Positions 50,386-59,798 of a stretch of 64,000 nt of DNA are shown piece by piece. The stretch comes from Methanosarcina acetivorans C2A (lineage in GTDB: Archaea > Halobacteriota > Methanosarcinia > Methanosarcinales > Methanosarcinaceae), in assembly GCF_000007345.1 (NCBI RefSeq), contig NC_003552.1, positions 2,170,001-2,234,000 of the forward strand. Direction: 5' to 3'. A program made the position numbers and the translations under genes. Numbering within the stretch: position 1 is the stretch's first letter; each line of letters opens with the position of its first letter. Under the pieces are notes generated by a model. The model had not been told where the DNA came from, did no database searches, and saw nothing but the letters and a program-made list of their open reading frames with translations.

Positions 50386-51239
50386 CGAATCACCTTTTTT
50401 CTTTCCTTGTGAAGATAGGAGAGGGCACTTGCAAGCATGATTGCTTTTGTGAAATGTCCGCCTACCCTGGATGTGTCAACAAATACGTAATCGTCCATTA
50501 ATACCGGAGCTCCGAGCCCGTCGCCTCCGCCGAGGAAAGCAATGGTCCGGAAAATAAGGTTGCCCGAAATTCCGTCAGGGGCAACGATAAAGTTTGATTC
50601 CTTTATTGCGTCTTCAATAAGAATTGTATAGTGCTTGGCATTGATTCCGAGTCCCAGAGCCCTTGCAGCTACGAATTCCCCGTCTGCGAGGGTTCTGTCC
50701 ACACGCCTGTCCCTTCCTAGATCTCCTATCCTGCCCCCGGACAGCACTCCCACTACAGGCTCGACTCCCAGCCTCCTTATGTGCTCTGCACCAAGGATAA
50801 TCATACGGAGTTTGTCTGCAATCGTGTTTCCTTCGTCTATTCCGACAGGAGCGAGAAAAAAGGGGGTCTCATCCGCGGTCAGAAGAAGAGCAAGTCGGCA
50901 AACCCTTTTCATACCCAGGGCTTCTTTGAGATTTGAAAGGGTTCCGGACGCCTTTGCAGTGCCTCTTATGGCAGCATCCACCTTTCTTGAAACCAGGAGT
51001 TCGGAAAGGACTTTTTCGGGGTCTTTAGTATCCACAACCTCAAGGTCTGTCCCGATCCTGTCAATCTCTTTTTTGTCTCCCACAAGGACAACCTGTGCAT
51101 ATCCCAGGACCTGAGCTCTCCATGCACTCTCAAGAGTTTTGGGATTCGGGTCCCTGATTCCCATAGCTACTCTTGCCCTGTTCATTCGGGCTCGTGCTTC
51201 GATAGCCTCGAGGAGGGCATACATGCCGTTCTTTTCCAT
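50382..51239 (-). CDS. mtxX: MtxX, phosphotransacetylase-like methyltransferase subunit
   Basis: 285 aa from ATG at 51239; an upstream GTG-type start at 51371 adds an unlikely 44 residues partly within repeat R6. [83 protein letters not shown] and [20 protein letters not shown] match MtxX, a member of the phosphate acetyl/butyryltransferase superfamily. First gene of mtxXAH. Role in the methyl-transfer system is unproven. Confidence 0.9.
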   Translation of the reverse strand: MEKNGMYALLEAIEARARMNRARVAMGIRDPNPKTLESAWRAQVLGYAQVVLVGDKKEIDRIGTDLEVVDTKDPEKVLSELLVSRKVDAAIRGTAKASGTLSNLKEALGMKRVCRLALLLTADETPFFLAPVGIDEGNTIADKLRMIILGAEHIRRLGVEPVVGVLSGGRIGDLGRDRRVDRTLADGEFVAARALGLGINAKHYTILIEDAIKESNFIVAPDGISGNLIFRTIAFLGGGDGLGAPVLMDDYVFVDTSRVGGHFTKAIMLASALSYLHKERKKVIR

Positions 51240-51329
51240 ATCTATCCAGACTTTTATGTAAGATTTGAAGTAGTTCAAAGAAAAACAAACACAAACATTA
51301 ATTAATTTTGCCCTTCCCGAGTTTTGCCA

Positions 51330-51410
51330 GCAGAGTTGCGGCTCTGCAGTACGCTGTCCTTTTCGCTCCACTTCGTTTCGCTCAAGAGGACTACTTAATG
51401 GGTCTTAGTA
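51330..51410 (-). repeat. Dispersed repeat, partial member R6
   Basis: GTCCTTTTCGCTCCACTTCG followed by TTTCGCTCAAGAGGACTAC, the GC-rich module, in reverse orientation, nearly identical to 57316-57348. Lies just upstream of mtxX. Confidence 0.75.
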
Positions 51411-51502
51411 GCAAGATGTGCTCAAAAGGACTAACTTTTGGGCAGTTAACGTTGTTTAGGGTGGAGGAATGAATTATATGTTACGTTTTTTTCCTGAAAT
51501 GG

Positions 51503-51838
51503 GTGCTGGAAAATGTGAGGATTGAGTTTCTTGAAGAAAATGCAAGATTGAAGCACAGGATCTGGTCGGCAGAACTCCGGGTTGAAAACCTTGAGAAAAT
51601 AGTTCATTCTAAAATTTTCCTGAATCAAAACAGAATTAGCGGGAGGTTGATAGAACTTTTCGAAAAAAGGGATTATGAAGCAATAGAGGAGTATCTGAGT
51701 GAAGTTCTAACTCTTGAAACGCAGATAGAGAAAAACGGGAAAACAGTAGAGGACATCGAGGAAATTGTACTTGCAGAAGGGGGTTTGAATGGAAGATGGC
51801 TGTGTATTATCATTCAATACTTCATGCCAAAAGCATGA
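51503..51838 (+). CDS. Coiled-coil protein at edge of provirus remnant
   Basis: 111 aa: NVRIEFLEENARLKHRIWSA, ELRVENLEKIVHSKIFLNQN and TLETQIEKNGKTVEDIEEIV are heptad-like helices. No family recognised; probably a provirus gene. The end (WLCIIIQYFMPKA) runs into a 13-bp inverted repeat at 51815-51845, which suggests that the original C-terminus is lost. Confidence 0.4.
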   Translation: MLENVRIEFLEENARLKHRIWSAELRVENLEKIVHSKIFLNQNRISGRLIELFEKRDYEAIEEYLSEVLTLETQIEKNGKTVEDIEEIVLAEGGLNGRWLCIIIQYFMPKA

Positions 51839-51845
51839 AGTATTG
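51815..51845. repeat. Perfect 13-bp inverted repeat
   Basis: CAATACTTCATGC, five bases, then GCATGAAGTATTG. A strong hairpin in RNA or DNA; it is not followed by a T-run, so not a simple terminator. May mark a transposition scar. Confidence 0.8.
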
Positions 51846-51884
51846 TGTATTGGACGCGTTGAACAAAAAGAACAGTGTTCCTAA

Positions 51885-52124
51885 TGGGCTGAAGTTCTTG
51901 CAGCTGAGAAGTACTACACTGAAAAATCCAGGTATGAAAGGGGAGTTCAGGAAGAAGAGGACGAAGCCAAAGCAGAGGAACGGAAGGAGCTGTATAATCA
52001 ACACAAAGAGACTCCTGCCGATCAAGTGAACGCTGGAACAATTGACTGGAAACAGATTGAAGGCGTTTTCGATATGAGGTCTGACAGAATCGCAAAAAAT
52101 TACGTTACCTCTCGTATTAAATAA
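51885..52124 (+). pseudogene. Provirus gene fragment
   Basis: Open frame without a start: AEKYYTEKSRYERGVQEEED then ELYNQHKETPADQVNAGTID and VFDMRSDRIAKNYVTSRIK, charged and helical. It precedes the terminase fragment, where a small terminase or DNA-binding gene often sits; assignment is a guess. Confidence 0.35.
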
Positions 52125-52371
52125 GAGGGGCTAATCTGTTGCATGAACTGTGCAAAGTGGACCAGGGATGAGATCTGCAAGGAATCTAAACAAAGTACTG
52201 ACGCTTCGTTCACCTGCAGAAACTTCTCAAAAAGGTGATACATGAAATGACGACGCGGCAGATACTCTGGATACTAAACCAGCATCCATTCCATTCCAGA
52301 CTTCCGGATCAAACACCCGGGCCCTGAAGCGTATAATTTTCCTTCAGAACCTGTTCATAATTCTCCTTGAG

Positions 52372-52500
52372 CTGATCCCAAAACTCAAAAATCGCTTCGT
52401 TGAATCTCGATATTGGAATAATCAATCGAGCTATTGATTACGAAAGTAGTTATGAAACTCTTATGCATGTGGAAATAATATTGTTTTTGGGATAGGCTCC
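52372..52500. mobile_element. MITE related to the 1.94-kb IS
   Basis: Ends GAGCTGATCCCAAAACTC and (reverse complement) GGAGCCTATCCCAAAAAC. Inside, AATCTCGATATT, GATTACGAAAG and other segments align with the left 100 bp of the IS at 21970. About 129 bp, noncoding. It sits inside the provirus remnant next to the terminase fragment. Confidence 0.65.
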
Positions 52501-52526
52501 TTGTATAGGACTCATACTGGAAACCA

Positions 52527-52786
52527 CCTGAGCCGAATCCGTAAGCTCATTATATGAACAAGACCGAGTGTATCACGCAGGTTCGTATCCTTACCTTAAG
52601 GGTCAGATGTGCGATTGGGTCTCTGGTGAAAGTGAATCACCTGATAGAATCGATACTCTTGTATGGACAATCACGGAACTGATGGGAAAAGAACCTCACG
52701 TACAGGCTGCTATGACCTGGGACGGCGTTGGCGTGGTAGGGAGGTTTCAGAACATAAATAACATGAAAGCATTGATTAAAACATGA
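52527..52786 (+). pseudogene. Phage terminase large-subunit C-terminal fragment
   Basis: AESVSSLYEQDRVYHAGSYP followed by QMCDWVSGESESPDRIDTLV and WTITELMG. The ALYEQGRVHH..P.LE.QMC.W.....SPDRLDALVWALTEL pattern is the conserved C-terminus of phage terminase large subunits (nuclease domain). The N-terminal ATPase is missing and a stop lies just upstream. Confidence 0.7.
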
Positions 52787-52986
52787 AGATTATCTGTAGA
52801 TGCGGACAGATAACAGAAGCAGACAACATAGAATGTGATCTCGGGGGCTTTTGTAGTACTGTAAGTCATTTATTCGTGTGCCCTAATTGTGGAGAGGTAT
52901 ATTACATTTCGATCACTCAAAAGAGATCTCACATTGTTGAAGTTAACTTTCCTTTTTATAGTCGGTTTCCAAAACCGACACCATAA
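52783..52986 (+). CDS. Small zinc-ribbon protein, provirus-linked
   Basis: 67 aa; the ATG overlaps the terminase stop (ATGA). CRCGQITEADNIECDLGGFC and LFVCPNCGEVYYISITQKR contain CX1C and CX2C pairs. No family known; overlap with terminase suggests an original viral gene. Confidence 0.4.
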   Translation: MKIICRCGQITEADNIECDLGGFCSTVSHLFVCPNCGEVYYISITQKRSHIVEVNFPFYSRFPKPTP

Positions 52987-53077
52987 AACTTTTTTCATTC
53001 TTCAAATCTATCATTTCTCCAAAAAAATCTCAACTCCCTCCCGTCGGTGCGACCCTGGGTCAAATCAGTTCTGATGA

Positions 53078-53915
53078 GTATGCAAACTACACCAGAACGT
53101 TAGACTGGCTTAAAAATACAAAGAACAAGATGCCTATAACAACAAGATGCCTGTAACAGATTCGGCTCTCAGGGAAGACTCTTTCAACGTAGACCCACTG
53201 ATCAAGGGCACAATTGTTCCTTATGAAGAACGTTTTGTTGCAGGACTATAACATCAAGACTGCCGACAATAAACGGTTTGTTCAGGCAACAGATGACATC
53301 ACTGCTTATCTGAAAGAAATCGCTTTGATGGAGGCCTTCCGGGAAGATGCCAAGGACCTCCTGATCCTGACAGGTCACAGTTACTGGCGCCGGGACTATT
53401 AGCCAGGATCTGAGCAGCTGGCAAGACTGGCCAAGCTAGATCCTGCATCCATGAAGACCTATACTGATCCCTGGGACAGCAATATTGTTGCATACTATCA
53501 GCACGTCGAGGTTCCGGAAAGTTAGACCGTAGACTCGACTACAAAAACAGTGGGTTGCTGGTTTATCCCTGAAGGCTTCCTTACATCCAGGGGGAGTTCG
53601 AAGATGAAAAGGCAAGGGAGATTTTCGACCAGCTCGCACAGAAGTATAAGATTCAGGACAAGCAGAACTTCAGAGTATATTCGGCCGGTAGGATCATTGC
53701 CATGCACAGAGTCAAACCTGGAGATCCTGCCTCACCTGGAGATACTGTCCCTATTGACAGCGTAGTTCTAGCTATCCAGCTGAAGAGATTGCTCCTCGTC
53801 AACAGCTCTAATCTTGTTTTCAGAGTTCTCAGCCCGTTCATTCATGTTGTTTCTGGAACACTTTTTGAGATTACTGATTACGAAGGCAACAAGAGACCGC
53901 TTGCAACTCCTGAAA
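53078..53915 (+). pseudogene. Phage portal protein remnant
   Basis: Pieces in changing frames: DDITAYLKEIALMEAFREDA KDLLILTGHSYWRRDY, then (after TAG) LARLAKLDPASMKTYTDPWD, then EDEKAREIFDQLAQKYKIQD, FRVYSAGRIIAMHRVKPGDP and DSVVLAIQLKRLLLVNSSNL. The order, including LDP.S(M/I)...DP and the HRVKPGD.. segment, looks like a portal (head-tail connector) protein. Several shifts and stops: not functional. Confidence 0.5.
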
Positions 53916-54341
53916 GTACTAACGCTTTTTCTATATGATCAGCTACGGATAGTACTCCCCGGATGTCTTCTTTTTTGGAATTCGTCTATTTTCCATAAGT
54001 GGCCTTGAGCTTGCGGTAGATCTAGGCAGCGTAGGTAATTGAATATTATAAAAATCTCTGACACCAGTTAATTTAGCTTTTACAGACATCGGGGCAATGT
54101 CGGAACTTTCAAGCGATTCCCGAAACTCGCGCAACTCATTGAAAATTCGTCTTTCCCTCATCAACTTATCGGATCTGATATCTTCTTCTGACTCTATGAT
54201 AATTTGTTCTGGAGTCTTCCCTACGATCTCGGTGTAAGCTCATAAGCTGTCGGTGTACCCTTCTCTGGTTTTTTTCTTTGCACCGATACCGGACAGCCAA
54301 TTTTTTATATACGAATCTTCAATTAGTTCTTTAGTATTCAT
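53890..54341 (-). pseudogene. Tyrosine recombinase (integrase) remnant
   Basis: From the ATG at 54341: [26 protein letters not shown] then TGA, AYTEIVGKTPEQIIIESEED, MRERRIFNELREFRESLESS and SVKAKLTGVRDFYNIQLPTL are the core-binding domain of Methanosarcina XerC/D-like integrases; after a frameshift DIRGVLSVADHIEKALVLSG begins the catalytic domain, which is then lost at the junction with the portal fragment. Lies at the right boundary of the provirus, next to rfcL. Confidence 0.7.
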
Positions 54342-54421
54342 GCTGTTTTCACCTACTCACTAACTTTATTAATTTAGATAAGGTTTCATATAAGGAAATT
54401 TTCTTATTGGTATGGTTTAAG

Positions 54422-56230
54422 ATGATGTCGGCAATCGAATGGGCTGAAAAATACCGACCCCGGACCCTTGAGGATGTCGTGGGGAACAAGAAAGCAGTGC
54501 GGGATTTCAGGGCATGGGCTGAGGAATGGCAGTCCCGGATTCCTGAAACGAGAGCAGTGATCCTCTACGGGCCTGCAGGGATAGGAAAGACTTCAAGTGC
54601 TCATGCTCTGGCCAGGGATATGGATTGGGATGTTATCGAACTCAATGCGAGCGACCAGAGGACTGCAGGGGTTATTGAGAAGATTGCTGGCTCTGCAGCG
54701 TCAATGAATACTCTTTTTGGGAGCAAGAGGCTCATTATCCTTGATGAGGCGGACAATATCCACGGGACTGCAGACCGGGGCGGGATGAGGGCGATTTCCG
54801 GAATCATAAAAGGAACACTTCAGCCGATTGTGCTTATTGCAAATGACATTTATGGGTTAACACCCACAATCCGGAACCTTTGCCTGGAAATAAAGTTCGG
54901 ATCCGTACAGAGCCGTTCTATGGTCCCTGCTTTGAAAAAGGTCTGTGGGGCTGAGGGAGTTTATTGCAGCCAGGAAGCTCTCCTGCAGATTGCAGAAAAT
55001 GCGGGAGGAGATTTCAGGAGTGCCATAAATGACCTTCAGGCTGCAGCGAGCGGGAAGGAAAAGCTCGAAGTTGAGGATATCGGGACTGCGGGCAGGGATG
55101 TCAAGGAGAATATCTTTAAGGCGATGCAGAAGATCTTTAAAAGCACTGACTGTAAAAAGGCGCTTGAATCGGCATACGGGCTTGATGAAAGTCCTGAAGA
55201 CCTTGTGCACTGGATTGATGAAAATTTGCCTATCCAGTATGCTCGCAAGGACGGAAACCTCGAAGATATAAAGACGGGATTTGGCTACCTTTCAAAAGCA
55301 GACCTCTATCTGGGACGTGTAAAAAAGCGCCAGAATTACAGGATGTGGAGATATGCCAGCATGCTCATGGTCTGCGGGGCTGCCCTTTCAAAAACAAAAC
55401 CGTATCCGGGCTTCATCAAATATCAGCAGCCTTCACTCTGGAGACGGCTCGGACAGACCCGTTCGAAGCGGGACATGCGGGACAATATTGCTTCGAAAAT
55501 CGGGGAGCACAGTTTTGAGTCAATGCACTACTCCAGGAACAACCTCCTCGGGCTTTATTCCCGCATGCTGAAGGACGAGGAATCTGCAGTGGAAGTTACC
55601 GCAAATCTCGGACTTGAGCTTGAAGAACTGATGTACCTTACAGGAAGTGCAAAGGCAAGCAAAAAACTGCAGAAAATTTATGACAAGGCGCAGAAACTTC
55701 TTGAAGAGGGTAAGAATGAAACTGCAGACCCGGACTTTTTTAAGGCTCCTGTGCCTGCAGTGGACAACAAGCAGAGAACCCTCAGCTGCCCTGTTATAAT
55801 TCAGGAGGAAGAAGAGAAACCTCAAAAGGAAGGTTCTGCCGGCAAATCTGATCCTCCTGGCCCCCACAGCTCGGAAAGAAAGCAGAAAACCCTTAACATG
55901 GGATTTGACTCCCTGCTTGAGACCTCCGAAAAGAAAGAAAATTCGGAGAAAAAAGAGAATTCCGGGTATCTACTGGTGGATGATCCGAAACCTGCAGAAA
56001 AGAATTTATTTTCTTTTTCCCCCTCTCTGCTGGAAAAGAAAAACTTTTCCGAATCTGTAGAGCAGAAAACCTCCTCTAAGCCTTCGAAAAAGGGGAATCC
56101 GGCTAACAATGAGCCTTCAAAACAAAAGATATTGGATAAAGTTACACCTACCGAAAGTGTGCAGGATAATGCAGGAGATGGGGCAAAGAAAGCCGAGCCT
56201 AAAAACCAGAAGACACTTTTTGACTTTTAA
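54422..56230 (+). CDS. rfcL: Replication factor C large subunit
   Basis: 602 aa from ATG at 54422 (54425 also possible). [20 protein letters not shown], Walker [35 protein letters not shown] (Walker B) and [12 protein letters not shown] (sensor 2) form the AAA+ clamp loader; the C-terminal third is Lys/Glu/Ser-rich and ends KNQKTLFDF, a PCNA-interacting (PIP) motif. Internal KQKTLNMGF and KQRTL look like extra PIP-like copies. RfcL with RfcS loads the PCNA clamp at primer ends. No small subunit nearby. No obvious Shine-Dalgarno. Confidence 0.97.
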   Translation: MMSAIEWAEKYRPRTLEDVVGNKKAVRDFRAWAEEWQSRIPETRAVILYGPAGIGKTSSAHALARDMDWDVIELNASDQRTAGVIEKIAGSAASMNTLFGSKRLIILDEADNIHGTADRGGMRAISGIIKGTLQPIVLIANDIYGLTPTIRNLCLEIKFGSVQSRSMVPALKKVCGAEGVYCSQEALLQIAENAGGDFRSAINDLQAAASGKEKLEVEDIGTAGRDVKENIFKAMQKIFKSTDCKKALESAYGLDESPEDLVHWIDENLPIQYARKDGNLEDIKTGFGYLSKADLYLGRVKKRQNYRMWRYASMLMVCGAALSKTKPYPGFIKYQQPSLWRRLGQTRSKRDMRDNIASKIGEHSFESMHYSRNNLLGLYSRMLKDEESAVEVTANLGLELEELMYLTGSAKASKKLQKIYDKAQKLLEEGKNETADPDFFKAPVPAVDNKQRTLSCPVIIQEEEEKPQKEGSAGKSDPPGPHSSERKQKTLNMGFDSLLETSEKKENSEKKENSGYLLVDDPKPAEKNLFSFSPSLLEKKNFSESVEQKTSSKPSKKGNPANNEPSKQKILDKVTPTESVQDNAGDGAKKAEPKNQKTLFDF

Positions 56231-56491
56231 ATCATTATAGAGCGTTAATCGCTTATTTTTTTCCGGGTTGGAGAATTCGGAAAAATTCTTTTTTGTTTGC
56301 CTCACACTTTCTTTAAAGCTTCCTTTCTGAAGAGAGCCATCTCAGGCAAGTTTAAGCTTTGCATCTTACTCTGCTTCAGATTTAAAAGGACAAGGGCACA
56401 GGTTGGATTTTTTGCTATTTATACAGCGGGCAGACGGATTCGGAGCTTACAAATAATACTTACTGCTGCTAAAGAGAAATTGAAGTTTTAT

Positions 56492-56581
56492 GTGAGCGGA
56501 ACTGAGAGATTGACTTGAATGAAAGAAGAAGTTGCTGGTGGCGGGGGAAGTTTGGACTGGAGTTCGCTCACATATAATACA
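56492..56581. repeat. GAGCG...CGCTC inverted-repeat element 1
   Basis: GTGAGCGGAACT at the left, AGTTCGCTCAC at the right; inside GGTGGCGGGGGAAG. Same ends as the two elements below. Confidence 0.65.
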
Positions 56582-56940
56582 ATATAATTGTAGATATAAA
56601 AACTTTTTTAATATATTTATGGAATATTGGTTTGTGCCTGATTTCAGGCATTTTGAAAGCAAAGTTCTCTCTTACTCCTCTCTTTTTTCATCATGCTCTT
56701 CTATTTACTGGTAATCTTATAGATTTTCTGGTTTCTCCGACCATTTTTCTGGATATATTCCAGTTACTAAACCTTTATCCCAGCCATTAAACCGATATCC
56801 CGGATGAAAAATTTCAAAATAGTTAAGAAAAGATGAGATGATAAAGAAAAGTTAAGAAGAGTCTAACAATGTTAAGAAATGTTGAGATCATAATGCTACT
56901 ATCGAACAAAGTTGAGAAAAGAGTCGAGAGAAAAGTTCGT

Positions 56941-57027
56941 GAGCGGGTTTGGGGAGTTTGGGGAATAGTTGGGGGAATAGTTGGGGAATATGGGTTTGGG
57001 GTTATACTATGGAAAAGAGGCCCGCTC
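56941..57027. repeat. G-quadruplex-type element 2
   Basis: GAGCGGG...CCCGCTC ends with GGGGAGTTTGGGGAATAG, then GGGGG and GGGG further on, loops of 5 and 7 bases. A canonical G4 motif on the plus strand. Confidence 0.8.
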
Positions 57028-57249
57028 ACTAAGCATGAGTAGATATTACATACTATAAATAGCTTTCGATAATATTCATAATAAATTATAATTACAGTCT
57101 GATAGTGGTTTATTTCTCAAACCGTTTCTCAACATAGTTTTTCTCTGGAAAATAGGCGTAATCCGGCCAAAAAAATCAGGGTTATTAATGACACTGTAGG
57201 AAACACAGGTAGGAAAGAATAGTACTGATCTTACGTTTGCTAAACATGA

Positions 57250-57420
57250 GCCACCCGAGTTGTGCCACCCGAGTTGTGCCACCCGAATTGCGCCTCGGGA
57301 GTACGCGGTCCTTTTCGCTCCACTTCGTTTCGCTCAAGAGGACTACTTGATGGGTTTGCAGTGAAATTCGCTCAAGGGAACAACTGGTTGCAGTAGCGAG
57401 CTTCTTTCAGAGGGGCCTAA
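57250..57420 (-). repeat. Dispersed repeat, partial member R7
   Basis: GTGCCACCCGA repeats, GCGCCTCGGGAGTACGCGGT, CCTTTTCGCTCCACTTCG and TTTCGCTCAAGAGGACTAC: the GC-rich module in reverse orientation, as in R6. Confidence 0.75.
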
Positions 57421-57634
57421 TTTTCAGTCGATTAATAATTAAGTATTACTTGATATCACCCTGAAGTCCTCTTGAATTCGGAAAAACTGAATTGAGTTAT
57501 GGATTGGTTTTTACGGTTCCACCGAATAAATATTTCATGAGAATTTAGTGCCTTCCGGATAGTATCCTGAAAATCGTATATTATAAAAAACAATATAATT
57601 AAACAAAATAAGTAGGTTATATTAGAAGAAGTAT

Positions 57635-57703
57635 GAGCGGGTTGGGGAGTATGAATTGGGGTGTTGGGGGGTTGGGGTTATCTTACAAAAGAGAGACCCG
57701 CTC
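57635..57703. repeat. G-quadruplex-type element 3
   Basis: GAGCGGG...CCCGCTC ends; inside GGGG, GGGG, GGGGGG, GGGG runs (TTGGGGTGTTGGGGGGTT). Third member of the family. Confidence 0.75.
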
Positions 57704-57940
57704 ACATATTACATCATGCTAATCTCGTATAAATATTTTTTGCTTGTAAGAACTCCGTTTCAAAAGATGCAGAAAGAATGTCTGCAAAGGTAGAACTTTT
57801 TATACTCTCAAAAGGGCCACTTAAAAATATTACTTCTGTCTCAATCTTCATCAGCCCGGATCCAGAATAGGAAGAGAGAACCGAGGGAAATAAAATTATT
57901 ATCATTGCTGGTAATGTTCTGAGCCTTCTCCAAACAAAAG

Positions 57941-57952
57941 ACATATATATAA
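57941..57952 (+). promoter_or_regulatory. TATA box for tRNA-Val leader
   Basis: AAGACATATATATAAC, an archaeal TATA motif about 85 bp before tRNA-Val. Transcription would start near 57970 and include hairpins of the structured leader. Confidence 0.5.
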
Positions 57953-57954
57953 CT

Positions 57955-58018
57955 AGTGACATGTTGGAGTTGCATTTCAGGCAACTGCTTGTAAGGCAAG
58001 CATCTAAAAAATGTCACT
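57955..58018 (+). ncRNA. Predicted three-way-junction RNA before tRNA-Val
   Basis: Closing stem AGTGACAT / ATGTCACT (8 bp), with hairpins GTTGC-atttcag-GCAAC (57969-57985) and TGCTTG-taagg-CAAGCA (57986-58002) back to back. 11 bases separate it from the tRNA. Seen in sequence; expression is unknown. Confidence 0.45.
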
Positions 58019-58029
58019 AATAGCAAACT

Positions 58030-58103
58030 GGGCTCGTGGTCTAGTCGGTCATGACATCGCCTTTACACGGCGGGGATCCTGAGTTCGAATCTCAGCGGGC
58101 CCA
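58030..58103 (+). tRNA. tRNA-Val (anticodon TAC)
   Basis: Acceptor GGGCTCG / CGGGCCC with one T-G wobble; D arm TGGTCTAGTCGGTCATGAC; anticodon arm TCGCC-TTTACAC-GGCG with anticodon TAC; variable GGGATC; T arm CTGAG-TTCGAAT-CTCAG; discriminator A. No encoded CCA and no intron. Reads GUA/GUG-type valine codons. Confidence 0.97.
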
Positions 58104-58371
58104 CTGATCTTTTTTAGTAAAACTATTTGTCAGGACTGGTCAGTTTTTTTTATATAGAAGTAGCTCATATTTGTATTATTGAATAGCAACCGCAGGTTAG
58201 ATTTCCCTTTTAGAACTTAATACATTATATAATACTGATATTGTTATATAGAAAGGGAAACGATAAAGATTAGAATCTTTGTTACCTACAAAAAGATACG
58301 CTTTAATATATTTTGAAAGCGTTGACTCTTACAAAGATTATTTTGAATCTACAGTGGGGGAGGAGTTAGTA

Positions 58372-58599
58372 TTGAAGAGAAGAAGCAGGACGGATATAGC
58401 AGTAGATATTTTAAGAGTTGCGATGAACGGGGCAAAGAAAACACATATCGTATATGAGGTAAATCTTAACTTTAACATTGCTCAGAAGTATCTTGAAATG
58501 TTAAAGGAAAAAGAGCTTATCAGGCACGAAAACGGTGTTTTCATTACAACAGATAAAGGGAAAGTTTTCCAGGAAATGGCTAAAGAGCTTAAACTTTAA
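58372..58599 (+). CDS. Small winged-helix DNA-binding protein
   Basis: 75 aa from TTG at 58372, preceded by GGGGGAGGAG; a longer frame to 58279 is unlikely. RSRTDIAVDILRVAMNGAKK, THIVYEVNLNFNIAQKYLEM, LKEKELIRHENGVFITTDKG K form the ArnR1-type winged helix seen in many Methanosarcina regulators. It follows tRNA-Val by about 270 bp. Target unknown. Confidence 0.82.
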   Translation: MKRRSRTDIAVDILRVAMNGAKKTHIVYEVNLNFNIAQKYLEMLKEKELIRHENGVFITTDKGKVFQEMAKELKL

Positions 58600-59029
58600 G
58601 AAGCTTCCTTTCCTCAGTTAAATTTTTCAAGTTGTTTATCTGTTTTCCTTTTAATTTATTTTCTTTTATTTCTTTGTTTTTCGTGCTTTCTATTTTTCGG
58701 TCTTTCCGGTTTTCGATCGTCCACGATTCATATATTGACGTCTTCCATTATTCTTTAACATTGACGTCTTCCATTATTTTTCAACATTGACCTCTTCCAT
58801 TATTTTTCAACATATTAATTAATAAGTTCGAAAGTGGCAACTCTCCCAAGTGAGGGTAAGGGATGAGTTGTGGCTTCAAAAAGTTATCCTGACTTTAGAA
58901 ATAGGAATCGTGACTTCAAAAGGGACCCGGCAGTCCGGCAGTAAATCACATTGGGATTAATTAAGGAACAATCCTTCTGAACAGTTATGCGCCCCCGTAT
59001 ATATAACGGCATTTGGAAACATATATATT
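58600..59029. other. Intergenic with three 26-bp repeats
   Basis: 58735-58812 is three head-to-tail copies of TTGACGTCTTCCATTATTTT plus six more bases, with minor changes. TATA-like CGTATATATAACGG (58996-59009) before the flavoprotein. Confidence 0.75.
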
Positions 59030-59680
59030 ATGGCGATGAGGGCACTTTTTTTGAACTGCACACTGAAAAAATCACCTCAAATCTCGAACACCCGCGCGCT
59101 TGTGGATAAGGCTGTGATAATTTTTAAAGAGCTTGGGGTTGAAAGTGAGGTCATAAGGATTGTTGACCACAATGTAGCCTTCGGAATTTCTTCAGATGAA
59201 GGAAACGGCGATGAATGGCCTTTTATCCTTCACAAAATTAAAGCCTGCGATATCCTTGTTATAGCAACTCCCATCTGGTTTGGGGTACTCTCTTCGGTAT
59301 CCAAGCTGGTAATAGAGAGGCTGGATGGGACATATATGGAAGGAGATCCCGAAACCGGGCAGTATCCCCTCTACGGAAAGGTTACAGGAGTCATCGTTAC
59401 AGGAAACGAAGACGGAGCACACGATGTATGTTCAACCATACTCTTCAGCCTTACACACCTCGGTTGTACCGTTCCTCCAAATGTGGACTGTTACTGGGTG
59501 GGAGATGCGGGTCCCGGGCCCAGTTATATAGATGCAGGAGGGGATAAGCACCTTTATACTAACCGGACAGTAAGATATATGGCACATAATCTTGTATACT
59601 TCGCAAAACTTCTAAAAGAAAATCCTATCCCTACCAATTTAAAAAAGCTTGACGAGGAGGCTAGGAAGGTAAGTAACTGA
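59030..59680 (+). CDS. Flavodoxin-fold NAD(P)H-dependent reductase
   Basis: 216 aa, ATG at 59030 or 59036. ALFLNCTLKKSPQISNTRAL (FMN loop), ILVIATPIWFGVLSSVSKLV IERLDGT and TGVIVTGNEDGAHDVCSTIL match NADPH-dependent FMN reductase / flavodoxin_2 family. Substrate not known. It starts shortly after a TATA motif and stands 118 bp before the AAA ATPase gene, so may be transcribed with it. Confidence 0.88.
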   Translation: MAMRALFLNCTLKKSPQISNTRALVDKAVIIFKELGVESEVIRIVDHNVAFGISSDEGNGDEWPFILHKIKACDILVIATPIWFGVLSSVSKLVIERLDGTYMEGDPETGQYPLYGKVTGVIVTGNEDGAHDVCSTILFSLTHLGCTVPPNVDCYWVGDAGPGPSYIDAGGDKHLYTNRTVRYMAHNLVYFAKLLKENPIPTNLKKLDEEARKVSN

Positions 59681-59798
59681 AGCCATGCCGGCCTGAAAAG
59701 CCATAAATTGTTTTATTTTTTCAAAAAGCCTCTATACTTTTGACCAGGGGAATACTTTACTGAGGGGGAATATTTTATGAGGAGACGGAGGGTGTTAT

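Larger units (their letters stand above)
56231..58029. other. 1.8-kb gap between rfcL and tRNA-Val
   Basis: Contains three inverted-repeat-bounded G-rich elements (56492-56581, 56941-57027, 57635-57703), a partial dispersed repeat R7 (57250-57420), and a structured region 57955-58018. An 82-codon minus-strand frame at 57714-57962 lacks support. No gene. Confidence 0.6.

Noticed and set aside
53398-53530. Pyrrolysine (UAG) read-through in portal-like frame
   Set aside because: Two TAGs occur together with frameshifts, so decay is a better explanation than amber decoding.
57714-57962. 82-aa minus-strand frame before tRNA-Val
   Set aside because: Overlaps the putative tRNA promoter and hairpins, with no Shine-Dalgarno or recognisable domain.
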